DNA of 64,000 nt from Perlabentimonas gracilis (GCF_011174675.1 NZ_JAANIG010000022.1:1-64000), one strand, 5' to 3'. Shown: positions 55,321-63,623, counted from the stretch's first letter. Notes: generated by a model not told the origin, from the letters alone. Translations and numbers: made by a program.

Positions 55321-56562
55321 GTGGATATATTTGATAAGCTTAGAAAAAGTATGGGCCCCATTGGCCAGTACCATAAGGAGGGGCACGGATATTTTGCATT
55401 TCCAAAGCTCGAGGGCGAAATTAAACCTTGGATGACCTTTAGGGGTAAAGAGGTTTTGACTTGGAGCCTAAACAACTACCTTGGGCTTGCAAACCACCCC
55501 GAAGTTCGCAAAGCAGATGCCGAAGCCGCTGCTCAATATGGAATGGCGTACCCTATGGGCGCTAGGATGATGAGTGGCCAAACTCGCTTCCATGAAGAGC
55601 TCGAGGCCAAACTCGCCGCTTTTGTTAAGAAACCTGCAGCATACCTGCTAAACTACGGATATCAGGGTATGGTCTCTATTATCGATGCATTGGTATCGCG
55701 AAACGATGTAGTGGTGTACGACTCCGAATCGCATGCGTGCATTATCGATGGGTTGAGGCTGGCCCCAGCGAAACGATTTGTTTTTGCGCATAACGATATG
55801 GACAGCTTGCGCAAGCAGCTTACCCATGCCACTCGTTTGGCCGAGAAGACAGGAGGAGGAATCCTTGTAATTACCGAGGGTGTATTTGGTATGGCCGGTG
55901 ATCTGGGGAACTTAAAAGCTATTGCCGAGTTTAAGAAGGAGTTCAATTTCCGCCTGCTGGTTGACGATGCCCATGGCTTTGGTACATTGGGTAAAACTGG
56001 TGCTGGCACAGCAGAGCACTTTGGCGTGGAGGATGAAGTGGATGTTCTGTTCTCGACTTTTGCCAAGAGTGGTGCTGGAATTGGTGCCTTTGTTGCTGCC
56101 GATGAGGACATAATAATGTACTTGGCTTACAACCTGCGCTCACAAATTTTTGCCAAGTCGCTTCCAATGCCTATGGTTATTGGAGCGCTTAAGCGCCTTG
56201 AGATTATGCAAACACAACCCGAGCTAAAAGAGAACCTTTGGACAATTGTAAATGCCTTGCAAAAGGGATTGAAGGAGGTTGGTTTGGATATTGGCAAAAC
56301 TGAGTCGCCTGTTACCCCTGTGTATATGAAGGGCAATGTGCCCGAGGCCACGAACATGGTATTTGACCTTCGTGAGAACTATAATATCTTCTGCTCCATT
56401 GTTGTATACCCCGTTATACCCAAAGGGCAAATTCTACTTCGCCTAATACCAACTGCTGTGCACACGCTTGACGATGTGAAGTTGACTGTTAATGCATTTG
56501 CCGAGTGCGCTCAGAAGCTGAAGGACGGAAAGTATTACGCCGAGAAGATGACTCAGATTTAG
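55321..56562 (+). CDS. Alpha-oxoamine synthase family PLP enzyme
   Basis: A 413-residue PLP enzyme that condenses an amino acid with an acyl-CoA or acyl-ACP. The family includes KBL, BioF, HemA, serine palmitoyltransferase and cysteate acyltransferase. The start is GTG at 55321; the first ATG is at residue 11. Motifs are WSLNNYLGLANHPE, MSGQTRFHEELE, VYDSESHACIIDG, LLVDDAHGFGTLGKTG and the PLP lysine in FSTFAKSGAGIGAF. The PLP loop lacks the usual SFGG pattern of serine palmitoyltransferase or BioF. Close Bacteroidales homologues are often annotated as KBL-like, but the MDIFDKLRK...GYFAFPKLEGE N-terminus suggests a lipid-forming acyltransferase. The exact substrate is unresolved. Confidence 0.85.
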   Translation: MDIFDKLRKSMGPIGQYHKEGHGYFAFPKLEGEIKPWMTFRGKEVLTWSLNNYLGLANHPEVRKADAEAAAQYGMAYPMGARMMSGQTRFHEELEAKLAAFVKKPAAYLLNYGYQGMVSIIDALVSRNDVVVYDSESHACIIDGLRLAPAKRFVFAHNDMDSLRKQLTHATRLAEKTGGGILVITEGVFGMAGDLGNLKAIAEFKKEFNFRLLVDDAHGFGTLGKTGAGTAEHFGVEDEVDVLFSTFAKSGAGIGAFVAADEDIIMYLAYNLRSQIFAKSLPMPMVIGALKRLEIMQTQPELKENLWTIVNALQKGLKEVGLDIGKTESPVTPVYMKGNVPEATNMVFDLRENYNIFCSIVVYPVIPKGQILLRLIPTAVHTLDDVKLTVNAFAECAQKLKDGKYYAEKMTQI

Positions 56563-56585
56563 AACTTGTTCGATATTCTAGAATA

Positions 56586-56614
56586 TTAAGGGTGGCGAAT
56601 TTCGCCACCCTTAA
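56586..56614. terminator. Symmetric hairpin between two converging genes
   Basis: Arms 56586-56599 and 56601-56614 are perfect 14-base complements around a single base, with core GGGTGGCG. AT-rich ends on both sides suit termination in both directions. Confidence 0.8.
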
Positions 56615-56641
56615 TTTATTGTTCTATTTGCTTAAACAATC

Positions 56642-59600
56642 TTAGATATCTTTCAAAAGCTCCTTTATAGCTACCTCTAGCTGCTCGTCGCGGCCATTAT
56701 CAATATCACCGGGCATATTCTTAACCACAATATCGGGAACGGTTTGGTTATTCTCCAACCATTCCCCATCCATATTTTTTGCGCTAACGGGTATTGATCC
56801 CCACATAATCCTTCCGTTCTGCAGCATTTCCCAACCAGCAAAACTACAAGTGCCCGGTACGGGCATCCCAATTAGCTTACCAATGCCTAAATCCTGATAT
56901 CCACAGGCAAAACAATGCCCATCGCTGTAGTTGGCTTCGTTCACAAGAGCCACGGTGGGTTTGGTCCAGCGGGCAGTTGGCTCGTATCCGAGGGTGCGGG
57001 TTTCGATGGCGTACTCAATAAACTCTTTCCCTGTGAGGAACATGGCCAAATCGCTAACCAAGTCGCCACCGCCATTAAAGCGAGTGTCAATAATTAAGCC
57101 CTTGGTGTTGGCATACCTACCCATTGCCCTTTCGTATGTGTTACGATAGGGATCATCGCTCATACCGGGTATATGAACGTAACCCAGCTTACCATCGCTT
57201 AGCTGCTCAACAAGTTTCTCGTTTTGTTTTACCCACCTATCGTATAGCAAGGAGTTCTCCTCTCTAAAGGTAATGGGTTTTACCGTGGCATGAAAAGTAT
57301 TGTTGTTAGCGGGGTCAAACACTTCTAAAGAGGTGAATCTGTCGGACTTACGGTTAAGAAACTTGGCATAGTCTACGTCATTGGTAATCTCCTCACCATC
57401 AATTTTCTGAATAATCATGCCGGGCTTTACTTTGATATGCTCCTTGTCCATTGGCCCAAACTGCATAATCTCGGCTATTTTTACTCCGTTCTCGGTGTGA
57501 TTATAGTCGATAAAAATACCCAGCGAGGCGGTTTGGGTACCGTTGGGGTCGCTGTATCTATATCTAGCACCACTATGCGATACGTTTAGCTCGCCGAGCA
57601 TTTCGGAGAGTAGCTCGGTGAATTCAATGTCGTTTCCAACCAAGTCAACCTTGGGTTGATACTCATCGTAAAGTTTATCCCAAGGAGCGCCGTGGAAATC
57701 GGATATGTAGAACATGGCCTTGTTACGCTTCCAAACATGGTTAAACATCTCGTGGCGTTCGTCGGAAATGTTAAGCGTGAGTTCCCCTTTTATACTGATG
57801 GGGGTGTTGCGGTTCGCCTTGAGATCGATTGTCGATATCCTTCCGTTGGAGAGCAGGAAAAGTTTGCTCATATCTTTGCTCCACTCCAGCTTGGCCGATC
57901 TTGCATCGAGCGGAACAATCATCTTAGTCTCTTGGGTGCGAAGGTTAGTGCTCCAAAGGTTGAAACCCTTCTCGAAACGGGCGAGGTAGTATAGCGTTTC
58001 CCCATCTTTTGATAGCACCGCATCGGCTAGGCTCGACGAGTGGATGGTTAGGCGCTTCTTACGATCGCGAAGTCCATCCCAGTCTATTTTGATAAGCGTA
58101 GAGTCTACCTTTTCGTCCTCCTTCTTGCTCTTCTTCTTTTTCTTATCGTCCTGCTTATCGCTCTTGCTATCATTCTTTTCAAGTTTTTCAATCTCTTTCC
58201 AAAGGTCGTACTCGTCCTTGCTCAAGTTGAACTTATCCCAGCTATCGCGGGTAAGGAAAAATGAGTAAACATCGCTTTGGCGGGTTCCGCTGTTGGCGTG
58301 CGAACGCAGACCGTGCCTATCGCTAAACCACATGATTTGCTTGCCCTCGTTTATCCATTTGGCTGAACCATCGCCAAAACCACTCTCGGTAAGGTTAATC
58401 ATCTCCTGCTCGCCAGAGGCATCGAGAAGCACCACTTCGCTAACGCCCAACGATGGGGAGTAACGCGCCAACAACCACTTGCTGTCAGGGCTCCACTCGA
58501 ACTGCTGATCGCCATCGCGCATGTAGAAAAGCTTGTCGGGACCAAGTATCTCGCGAATCTGCTTAGTTTCAAAATTGTAAATCTTCAAGTGCCTACGATT
58601 TTCGATAAAGGCAATCTCCTTACCATCGGGCGATACCTTGGGTTGGTAGTTGTCGTTATCGTTTTCAATTACTTTCTCCTCGCTTAGTAGGGTAGAGGCG
58701 GAGAAGAAGGGTTCGTTCTTTTTCACCCTTGATGTTTTGTAAATGCCCCAAGTGGAGTTGCGCTGGCTTGCGTAAACTATCGATTTACCATCGGGCGTAA
58801 AGCTAACAAAGCGCTCCTGCTCAACGGTGTTGGTAATACGTTTTGTGAAATTCCCTTCCACTGATGATGCAAATACTTCGCCCCGAACAATGTAGGCAAT
58901 CTCTTTGCCATCGGGCGATACGGCCATCTCGCTTACGTTGCCCGTAACGGGTATTATCTGCTCATCGTTAGCAAGTAATCCTGTACGAATGGTAACATCA
59001 ACCTTTTGGGGTTCGCTACCGGGAATTTGCGTATATAAATTGCCGTGATGCGTGTAGCAAAGGGTTCCTGAATTGCTGATGCTGAGGAACCGAACGGGGT
59101 GTAGCTCAAAGTGCGATATTTGCTCCACATTGCTGGGGTTATCTAGGCTCAATCGGTGCACATTGAATGTTCCGTTTTGCTCGCTTAGGTAGTATATGCT
59201 TTGGTCGCTATTGGCAAATACGGGATTTCTATCCTCCCCTTCAAAGGCGGTTATCATTTTATGCTGGTTAGTCTCAACATCATAACTCCAGATATCGCGG
59301 GTAACAGCCGAACGATGATGCTTGCGCCATTCGTTTTCACCACCCTTCTTATCATGGTATACCATGGTTTTGCCATCAGTGCTAACTCGGACCATTTCGG
59401 CGGGAATTGTCCACAGCTGATTTACACGCCCCCCTTTTGTGGGCACGGTGTAAACCTCGGGTTGCGATCCCGTTGGGTACTGCCTGTGATTAACAGCATC
59501 CAGGCGCTGTCCTCCAAAGATGATCTCTTGGTCGTTAGCGGTGAACGTGTAAGGGAATTCGTCGGCAGAGTGAAAGGTGAGCCTTTTAGCCTCGCCACCC

Positions 59601-59899
59601 TGCGCATCAATAATAAATACATCAAAATCGCCAAAACGGTTGGATGCAAAGCTGATTTTTGAACCATCGTTGCTCCAAACGGGCATAAAATCGTGCGCCT
59701 GAAGGAAGGTGATTTGCTTGGCCTCACCACCCTGAGTTGGTACGGTGAAGATATTACCTTTAAAGGTAAAGGCAATGGTATTACCATTTGGCGATATGGC
59801 TGAATACCTAATCCATTGCTCTGTGTCGTTAGCCAATAGTGACGATGATATCCATAGGGCTATCGCCAATGATGAAAATCTTTGTAACAGTTTTTTCAT
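56642..59899 (-). CDS. Tricorn protease homologue (S41 family)
   Basis: An exported peptidase of 1085 residues from the ATG at 59899 (MKKLLQRFSSLAIALWISSSLLA-ND signal peptide). Residues about 30-560 hold repeated 'SPDGKxIAF' blades of two beta-propellers that gate peptides. A Lys/Asp-rich linker (about 575-610) follows, then a C1 helical domain, a PDZ domain (about 770-860) and the S41 catalytic domain. In that domain the conserved block NGGGD lies in IDTRFNGGGDLVS, and the nucleophile Ser is in EANYSDGHCFA. It degrades peptides to short pieces, probably in the periplasm. The KKKKSKKED stretch is low complexity. Single gene. Confidence 0.93.
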   Translation of the reverse strand: MKKLLQRFSSLAIALWISSSLLANDTEQWIRYSAISPNGNTIAFTFKGNIFTVPTQGGEAKQITFLQAHDFMPVWSNDGSKISFASNRFGDFDVFIIDAQGGEAKRLTFHSADEFPYTFTANDQEIIFGGQRLDAVNHRQYPTGSQPEVYTVPTKGGRVNQLWTIPAEMVRVSTDGKTMVYHDKKGGENEWRKHHRSAVTRDIWSYDVETNQHKMITAFEGEDRNPVFANSDQSIYYLSEQNGTFNVHRLSLDNPSNVEQISHFELHPVRFLSISNSGTLCYTHHGNLYTQIPGSEPQKVDVTIRTGLLANDEQIIPVTGNVSEMAVSPDGKEIAYIVRGEVFASSVEGNFTKRITNTVEQERFVSFTPDGKSIVYASQRNSTWGIYKTSRVKKNEPFFSASTLLSEEKVIENDNDNYQPKVSPDGKEIAFIENRRHLKIYNFETKQIREILGPDKLFYMRDGDQQFEWSPDSKWLLARYSPSLGVSEVVLLDASGEQEMINLTESGFGDGSAKWINEGKQIMWFSDRHGLRSHANSGTRQSDVYSFFLTRDSWDKFNLSKDEYDLWKEIEKLEKNDSKSDKQDDKKKKKSKKEDEKVDSTLIKIDWDGLRDRKKRLTIHSSSLADAVLSKDGETLYYLARFEKGFNLWSTNLRTQETKMIVPLDARSAKLEWSKDMSKLFLLSNGRISTIDLKANRNTPISIKGELTLNISDERHEMFNHVWKRNKAMFYISDFHGAPWDKLYDEYQPKVDLVGNDIEFTELLSEMLGELNVSHSGARYRYSDPNGTQTASLGIFIDYNHTENGVKIAEIMQFGPMDKEHIKVKPGMIIQKIDGEEITNDVDYAKFLNRKSDRFTSLEVFDPANNNTFHATVKPITFREENSLLYDRWVKQNEKLVEQLSDGKLGYVHIPGMSDDPYRNTYERAMGRYANTKGLIIDTRFNGGGDLVSDLAMFLTGKEFIEYAIETRTLGYEPTARWTKPTVALVNEANYSDGHCFACGYQDLGIGKLIGMPVPGTCSFAGWEMLQNGRIMWGSIPVSAKNMDGEWLENNQTVPDIVVKNMPGDIDNGRDEQLEVAIKELLKDI

Positions 59900-60083
59900 T
59901 TTGAATACGATTAATGAATTTTTATTGAAATCGGTTATAATAACGTTTTGACAATGCAAAGGGCAAAAGGATTAGGGGTATAATAAGTCTTTTTGAGTTT
60001 GTAAATCATCCTAACCATGATAAAAGCAGTTAGCAAATATATGGGATTTTTTATCTTTGCCGAATAAATAAACTTTTTGGATT

Positions 60084-60704
60084 ATGGAAATTAGCATACT
60101 TGAGTGGATTGGATACTTGGCTTCGATACTTATTGCTCTTTCGATGGCAATGAGTTCTTTGGTTAAGTTTAGAGTAATTAACCTGATTGGAGCTGGACTA
60201 TTTTCGGCTTATGGTTTTTTGATAGGATCGATACCTGTAGGCGTGATGAACGGTTTTATTGTGCTGGTGGATGTGTACTACCTGTACCTGTTTTTCTCAA
60301 AGAAAGAGGTTTTTGAGGTGATTGAGGCGAAGCCTGATAGTAACTACCTTGTGCGTTTTATATCATTCTACAAGCAAGATATTAAGAGGTATTTTCCTGA
60401 TTTTGAATACTGTCCCGATGATAGTGATGTTAATTTCTTTGTACTCCGCAACATGTCCATAGCTGGGCTATTCTTGGCAAAACGACTCGACAATGGGGTT
60501 TTAAAAGTTGAGTTGGATTATGCCATCCCAGAGCTACGTGATTTTAAGAGTGGAAGATTTGTTTACAACAACCTTAGATCCCGATTTTTGGAAATGGGCT
60601 TTAGAAAATTAGTGGCCGAAAAGTCGAGTAAGAAGCATGATCAGTATCTTGCTAAGTTGGGGTTCAAGGAGGATGACAAGGGTATGCTAGAAAAATCTCT
60701 GTAG
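60084..60704 (+). CDS. YgjV-like inner-membrane protein with C-terminal GNAT-like domain
   Basis: A 206-residue protein in two parts. Residues 1-80 form three membrane helices of the YgjV type (EWIGYLASILIALSMAMSSL, then NLIGAGLFSAYGFLIGSIP). Residues about 90-206 form a soluble domain resembling a reduced GNAT fold (VNFFVLRNMSIAGLFLAKRL, then a terminal YLAKLGFKED like the GNAT last strand) without a clear acetyl-CoA loop. Function unknown. A TATCTTTG near 60050 may be its -7 promoter element. It stands alone before the tRNA-Leu region. Confidence 0.78.
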   Translation: MEISILEWIGYLASILIALSMAMSSLVKFRVINLIGAGLFSAYGFLIGSIPVGVMNGFIVLVDVYYLYLFFSKKEVFEVIEAKPDSNYLVRFISFYKQDIKRYFPDFEYCPDDSDVNFFVLRNMSIAGLFLAKRLDNGVLKVELDYAIPELRDFKSGRFVYNNLRSRFLEMGFRKLVAEKSSKKHDQYLAKLGFKEDDKGMLEKSL

Positions 60705-60768
60705 TAGAAAAAAATAGTCTAGCTCCTCAAAAATTATTAGATTGGTGTTTGCATAAGCAATTATTTGT

Positions 60769-60776
60769 TAAATTTG
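60769..60776 (+). promoter_or_regulatory. Candidate promoter upstream of the tRNA-Leu region
   Basis: TAAATTTG fits the -7 consensus; TTG at 60743-60745 lies 23 bases upstream, and TTTG at 60748-60751 lies 17 bases upstream. Transcription from near 60783 would run through the hairpin at 60794 and the truncated tRNA copy into tRNA-Leu. Confidence 0.45.
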
Positions 60777-60793
60777 CATCCGCAATTAGGACA

Positions 60794-60826
60794 GATGGCG
60801 GAACCGAGGGACGAGCTCCCGCCATC
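60794..60826. repeat. Palindromic hairpin sharing its arm with the truncated tRNA-Leu copy
   Basis: GATGGCGG (60794-60801) pairs with CCGCCATC (60819-60826), with an inner GAG/CTC. The arm and next bases (CAGATGGCGGAACC) recur at 60897-60909, inside the tRNA-Leu-like sequence. It could be a degenerate tRNA-Leu 5' end or a REP-like repeat. Confidence 0.5.
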
Positions 60827-60892
60827 GTAAGAAAAGGTCGTAAGGAGTAATTAACGGCCTTAGGTTCTGTGAAGCGCCCCAAGTTTATGTTT

Positions 60893-60950
60893 GCCCAGAT
60901 GGCGGAACCTGTCAAAAAACGCGACAGGCAGGTTGGTAAACCCGCCAGTT
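60893..60950 (+). pseudogene. Truncated tRNA-Leu copy interrupted by a hairpin insert
   Basis: GCCCAGATGGCGGAA matches the acceptor and D-arm start of the intact tRNA-Leu at 61007. A hairpin insert follows (CCTGTC at 60908-60913 pairing with GACAGG at 60923-60928), then GGTAAACCCGCCAGTTGAGGG, given here as positions 60932-60955, which matches the D-arm end and the anticodon loop (GAG). After the anticodon loop the similarity stops; there is no variable arm, T-arm or acceptor 3' strand. It cannot fold as a tRNA. Confidence 0.6.
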
Positions 60951-61006
60951 GAGGGAGTTCTTAGTATAGAATAGATGTTCTTTTTGTAATAAAATAAAAG
61001 TGTTCT

Positions 61007-61090
61007 GCCCAGGTGGTGGAATCGGTAGACACGCCAGCTTGAGGGGCTGGTGCCCGTTAGGGTGTGCAAGTTCGAATCTTGTCCTGGGCA
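61007..61090 (+). tRNA. tRNA-Leu (anticodon GAG)
   Basis: An 84-base class II tRNA. Acceptor strands are GCCCAGG (61007-61013) and CCTGGGC (61083-61089), with discriminator A at 61090. The anticodon stem CCAGC/GCTGG encloses loop TTGAGGG with anticodon GAG at 61041-61043. A long variable arm (TGCCCGTTAGGGTGT) and the T loop TTCGAAT are present. CCA is not encoded. A hairpin terminator follows. Confidence 0.96.
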
Positions 61091-61104
61091 CTTTTATAAA
61101 ACGT

Positions 61105-61137
61105 AACCCGCTGTGAACTATTTGTTTGCAGCGGGTT
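61105..61137 (+). terminator. Terminator after tRNA-Leu
   Basis: AACCCGCTG (61105-61113) pairs with CAGCGGGTT (61129-61137), followed by TGTTGTTTG. The next 250 bases up to the FtsZ-like gene hold no supported feature. Confidence 0.8.
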
Positions 61138-61389
61138 TGTTGTTTGTAGGGATACAGTGTGAAATTATTATTTTGCGTTAGAGTTGAACCATAAGTTGGT
61201 ACTTATGTTCAATGAGATAAAACGTGTAAACGCATTGTTGATTTCATAGAAAGATACTTGAAACCTACAATTACGAATGCTTTTGGGAGTTGCCCAAATG
61301 GATTGTGTGAAAAATTAAATTCACATCCAACCAGCGACACCAATTGTCCTACCCCAAACCTACATTTGCCCAAAACAAAGCAAATGTAG

Positions 61390-61989
61390 ATGGATATGAA
61401 CACTAGCAAATCTTTGAAAAACAATAAACCTCCTCATTTTGTAGGGGTAGGGGGTGGTGGTAGCAATGTGGTAGAGCACATCCAGCGCAAGGGCGTGAAA
61501 GCTCATTTTACCTGTATAACATACCCCAAGAGGCAAAGCAACACGTCAGTTGAGTATATCCCGTTTAAGCATCCGGGGCACGACTCACCAACCTATTCAT
61601 TAACACCAGATATGATTGCCGATTTTGATAGGACAACCCTGCTGCCCATACTCGATTCCTTGCTTGATATTTTTAGTAACGACCGCCATTTTATCCTGCT
61701 ATCGGGCTTGGGAGGATACACTGGGTCGAGGCTAACCGAGATCCTCACGCAGTGGCTCTACGCCAATGGCAAATCCTTTCAAACCATCTGCTGTACACCA
61801 TTTCCCTGTGAAGGGAAGGAACGAAATGCTTTCGCAATGGTAACCCTAGCCAAACTAGCCATTTTCCCAAACGTTCACCACCTCAGTTTACAATCCTTCG
61901 AGCAGCAATTTGGTGATCTAACATTAAGCCAAGCTTTTCTTAAAGCCAACGAAGATTTCTATAGGATTTACCAAGACCTTTTAAACTGA
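61390..61989 (+). CDS. FtsZ-like protein consisting of the GTPase domain only
   Basis: A 199-residue protein clearly related to the N-terminal half of FtsZ. The G1 loop is VGVGGGGSNVVEHIQRKGV (about 16-34). The tubulin signature loop is altered to LLSGLGGYTGSRLTEIL (FtsZ: GMGGGTGTGAAP). The following strand and loop CCTPFPCEGKERNAFA match FtsZ TxPFxFEGxxR, and LTLSQAFLKANEDF matches the start of the central helix (LSEAFxxADE). The protein ends there, so the C-terminal domain with the catalytic T7 loop, needed for GTP hydrolysis between subunits, is absent. The canonical FtsZ must lie elsewhere. It is near a tRNA-Leu in an accessory-looking stretch. It could bind nucleotide or cap or poison FtsZ or another tubulin-like filament; that is inference. 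Confidence 0.8.
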   Translation: MDMNTSKSLKNNKPPHFVGVGGGGSNVVEHIQRKGVKAHFTCITYPKRQSNTSVEYIPFKHPGHDSPTYSLTPDMIADFDRTTLLPILDSLLDIFSNDRHFILLSGLGGYTGSRLTEILTQWLYANGKSFQTICCTPFPCEGKERNAFAMVTLAKLAIFPNVHHLSLQSFEQQFGDLTLSQAFLKANEDFYRIYQDLLN

Positions 61990-62582
61990 ATTGATATGAC
62001 CTGCCTAGAGAATATTGAGCTAATCCTTGATCAAGAGGGTTTTGCCCTGTAAGTATTAGGGTCAACTAGGAACAAGATTGATATTTAGGGTTTATTCTCT
62101 GTATTCAATGCTTTTAGCATCGGAGAGGAGTAGCAAAGGCAAGTTGTGTGGATTGGCCAATCGCTGATATTCTTTTTTTTATTTTCTAGAGACCTGCATT
62201 TTTAGTGCAACCAACTAGAACACTATTTGCGGAGAGTTGAACTGCCTACAATACTCCAAGTGCAAGAAGAGCCCCTTTTGGATATTCGAGAAAATTGAAA
62301 GGTTTGGGTATTGGAAAGCCTACGAGCCCTATTTTTAGCGTTGCGGCGGATGTAATATTCGTATGTAACTATTTACTGAGCACTGTGAAAAAAATTGCTC
62401 CGTCGTATTAGCAAGATTTTTACACCCCTTTAATAACTTGTCTTGCGTAACACTCCCTAAGAACTTTTGTTGCTCAGAGTTTTTTAACTTCTTTCAACTG
62501 TGTCATACTTTGACGTAGTGTAATGTTACTTTTACATTATTAGGTAAAACAAATAGAAATTGCTATTTTTAGAAACACAAAT
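61990..62582. other. Long gene-poor stretch with possible gene debris
   Basis: About 590 bases without a convincing gene. An 18-codon frame begins at ATG 61996 (MTCLENIELILDQEGFAL). A 39-codon frame without a start (62219-62338) encodes a Cys-containing, plausibly protein-like sequence. The remainder is AT-rich. It may be a decayed gene or the scar of an insertion or deletion. Confidence 0.4.
62219..62338 (+). pseudogene. Possible fragment of a small Cys-rich protein gene
   Basis: Between an in-frame TAG (62216-62218) and a TAG at 62336-62338 the frame encodes 39 residues including CGELNCLQYSKCKKSPFWIF and ERFGYWKAYEPYF. The composition (three clustered Cys, aromatic-rich) is more protein-like than chance, but there is no start codon and no family match. 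Upstream codons in the same frame pass through a T-rich run. Confidence 0.25.
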
Positions 62583-62909
62583 ATGGAGAAAACAGAAAAG
62601 CCCTACCTAAAGTATTCAGAACAGGCCAAAGCGTATAAGTTTCAGGTACATTTAGTAAACCCAACCACTACAAATTATAGTCGTGTAGTAAAAGAAACTG
62701 GAGGCTACACTTTTTTTGACGATGAGCTGGTAAATACCAGCGTGTTTATAAAGGAGATGGGTAGCCTACCACCAAACTCAACCCTGCTGGTTGATGAAAG
62801 CGACCTAGGCGAACGCGATTTTACCATTTGGTATAACTTTGATTTGTATAAGGGTGAAGATGAAAAGGCCGAGAGGATAACATATAAACTGGTGCCATTT
62901 AAGCATTAA
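62583..62909 (+). CDS. Small orphan protein of unknown function
   Basis: A 108-residue acidic-to-neutral soluble protein that I do not recognise. It has no signal peptide or membrane helix. The start ATG (MEKTEKPYLKYSE) follows an AT-rich leader. The C-terminal block DFTIWYNFDLYKGEDEKAER, then KLVPF, is repeated in decayed form at 63505-63609, which shows it is part of a real gene lineage that was duplicated. It follows a gene-poor stretch. Confidence 0.65.
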   Translation: MEKTEKPYLKYSEQAKAYKFQVHLVNPTTTNYSRVVKETGGYTFFDDELVNTSVFIKEMGSLPPNSTLLVDESDLGERDFTIWYNFDLYKGEDEKAERITYKLVPFKH

Positions 62910-63091
62910 TCTTAGTTAACACACATAACAGTTTGAGCGGGAAATGAGAAGCTATCTACCACATAGTATTACAATATACTTGTATTGTCACTTTTGCCAT
63001 TAAAAACAAATAATCGGGTGGGTATGTAATTATTTGCTAATGTGTATTTTGAAATCTGAAATCGTATTTTCTTAAACCAACACAGGTGACA

Positions 63092-63487
63092 ATGGATATT
63101 TTAAGTATTAAACAAAAAATTACTTCACTTGCTAAAGAACACTCTGATATTGATGATAGCCTAGATGGAGTTAAATATGCTGAGATAATTGAACTAGAGG
63201 CCGAAGACCTTATAATTAGCTACTGCGTAGAAAGAGGGTACCAAGTACAGGGGTTTCCTATTGATAAAATGAATAGCGGTTCAGATGAATATGATGAAGA
63301 CTATTTCTGTATTGAAAGGTATAGAATGTATTTGGATAGCTTAGCGTTAGTGCACAATGATGTTGCCGATCTATTGTGGCATTATAGCAATAGCTTTTGG
63401 CCCAATTTCTACGAAAATCAAGAAGACTATATTGCCGACATAAAACATAACCTCAATACTGGAAAGTTTTATAATATTGACTTCTAG
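63092..63487 (+). CDS. Small hypothetical protein
   Basis: A 131-residue, acidic, soluble protein (from ATG 63092; an upstream in-frame GTG at 63086 adds two residues). No family recognised. It is predicted mostly helical, with AEIIELEAEDLIISYCVERG and a central WHYSNSFWPNFYENQEDYIA rich in aromatic residues. It lies between the orphan gene at 62583 and that gene's decayed copy. Base composition is more AT-rich than the core genes, consistent with an accessory or acquired origin. The acidic, small character would also fit an immunity-type protein, but nothing proves this. Confidence 0.6.
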   Translation: MDILSIKQKITSLAKEHSDIDDSLDGVKYAEIIELEAEDLIISYCVERGYQVQGFPIDKMNSGSDEYDEDYFCIERYRMYLDSLALVHNDVADLLWHYSNSFWPNFYENQEDYIADIKHNLNTGKFYNIDF

Positions 63488-63492
63488 CGTAA

Positions 63493-63609
63493 TTAGAATT
63501 ATGCGATTTGACTATTTGGTTTGATTTTGATTTGCATAAGGTAGGTGTGGAAAAGCCGGAGAGGATATCAAATAAATTGGTACGACATAAAAATGATTTT
63601 ACTAACTAA
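63493..63609 (+). pseudogene. Decayed C-terminal copy of the 62583-62909 gene
   Basis: From 63505 the frame encodes DLTIWFDFDLHKVGVEKPER and then ISNKLVRHKND, aligning position for position with DFTIWYNFDLYKGEDEKAER ITYKLVPFKH of the intact gene. DNA similarity is also visible over about 85 bases. An in-frame TAA lies at 63490-63492 and there is no start codon, so only the tail survives; the reading frame ends at a TAA at 63607-63609. Confidence 0.7.
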
Positions 63610-63623
63610 TAACATTAAAAGAA

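Noticed and set aside
60893-60975. A second functional tRNA-Leu
   Set aside because: The anticodon stem does not pair, and there is no T-arm or matching acceptor 3' strand.
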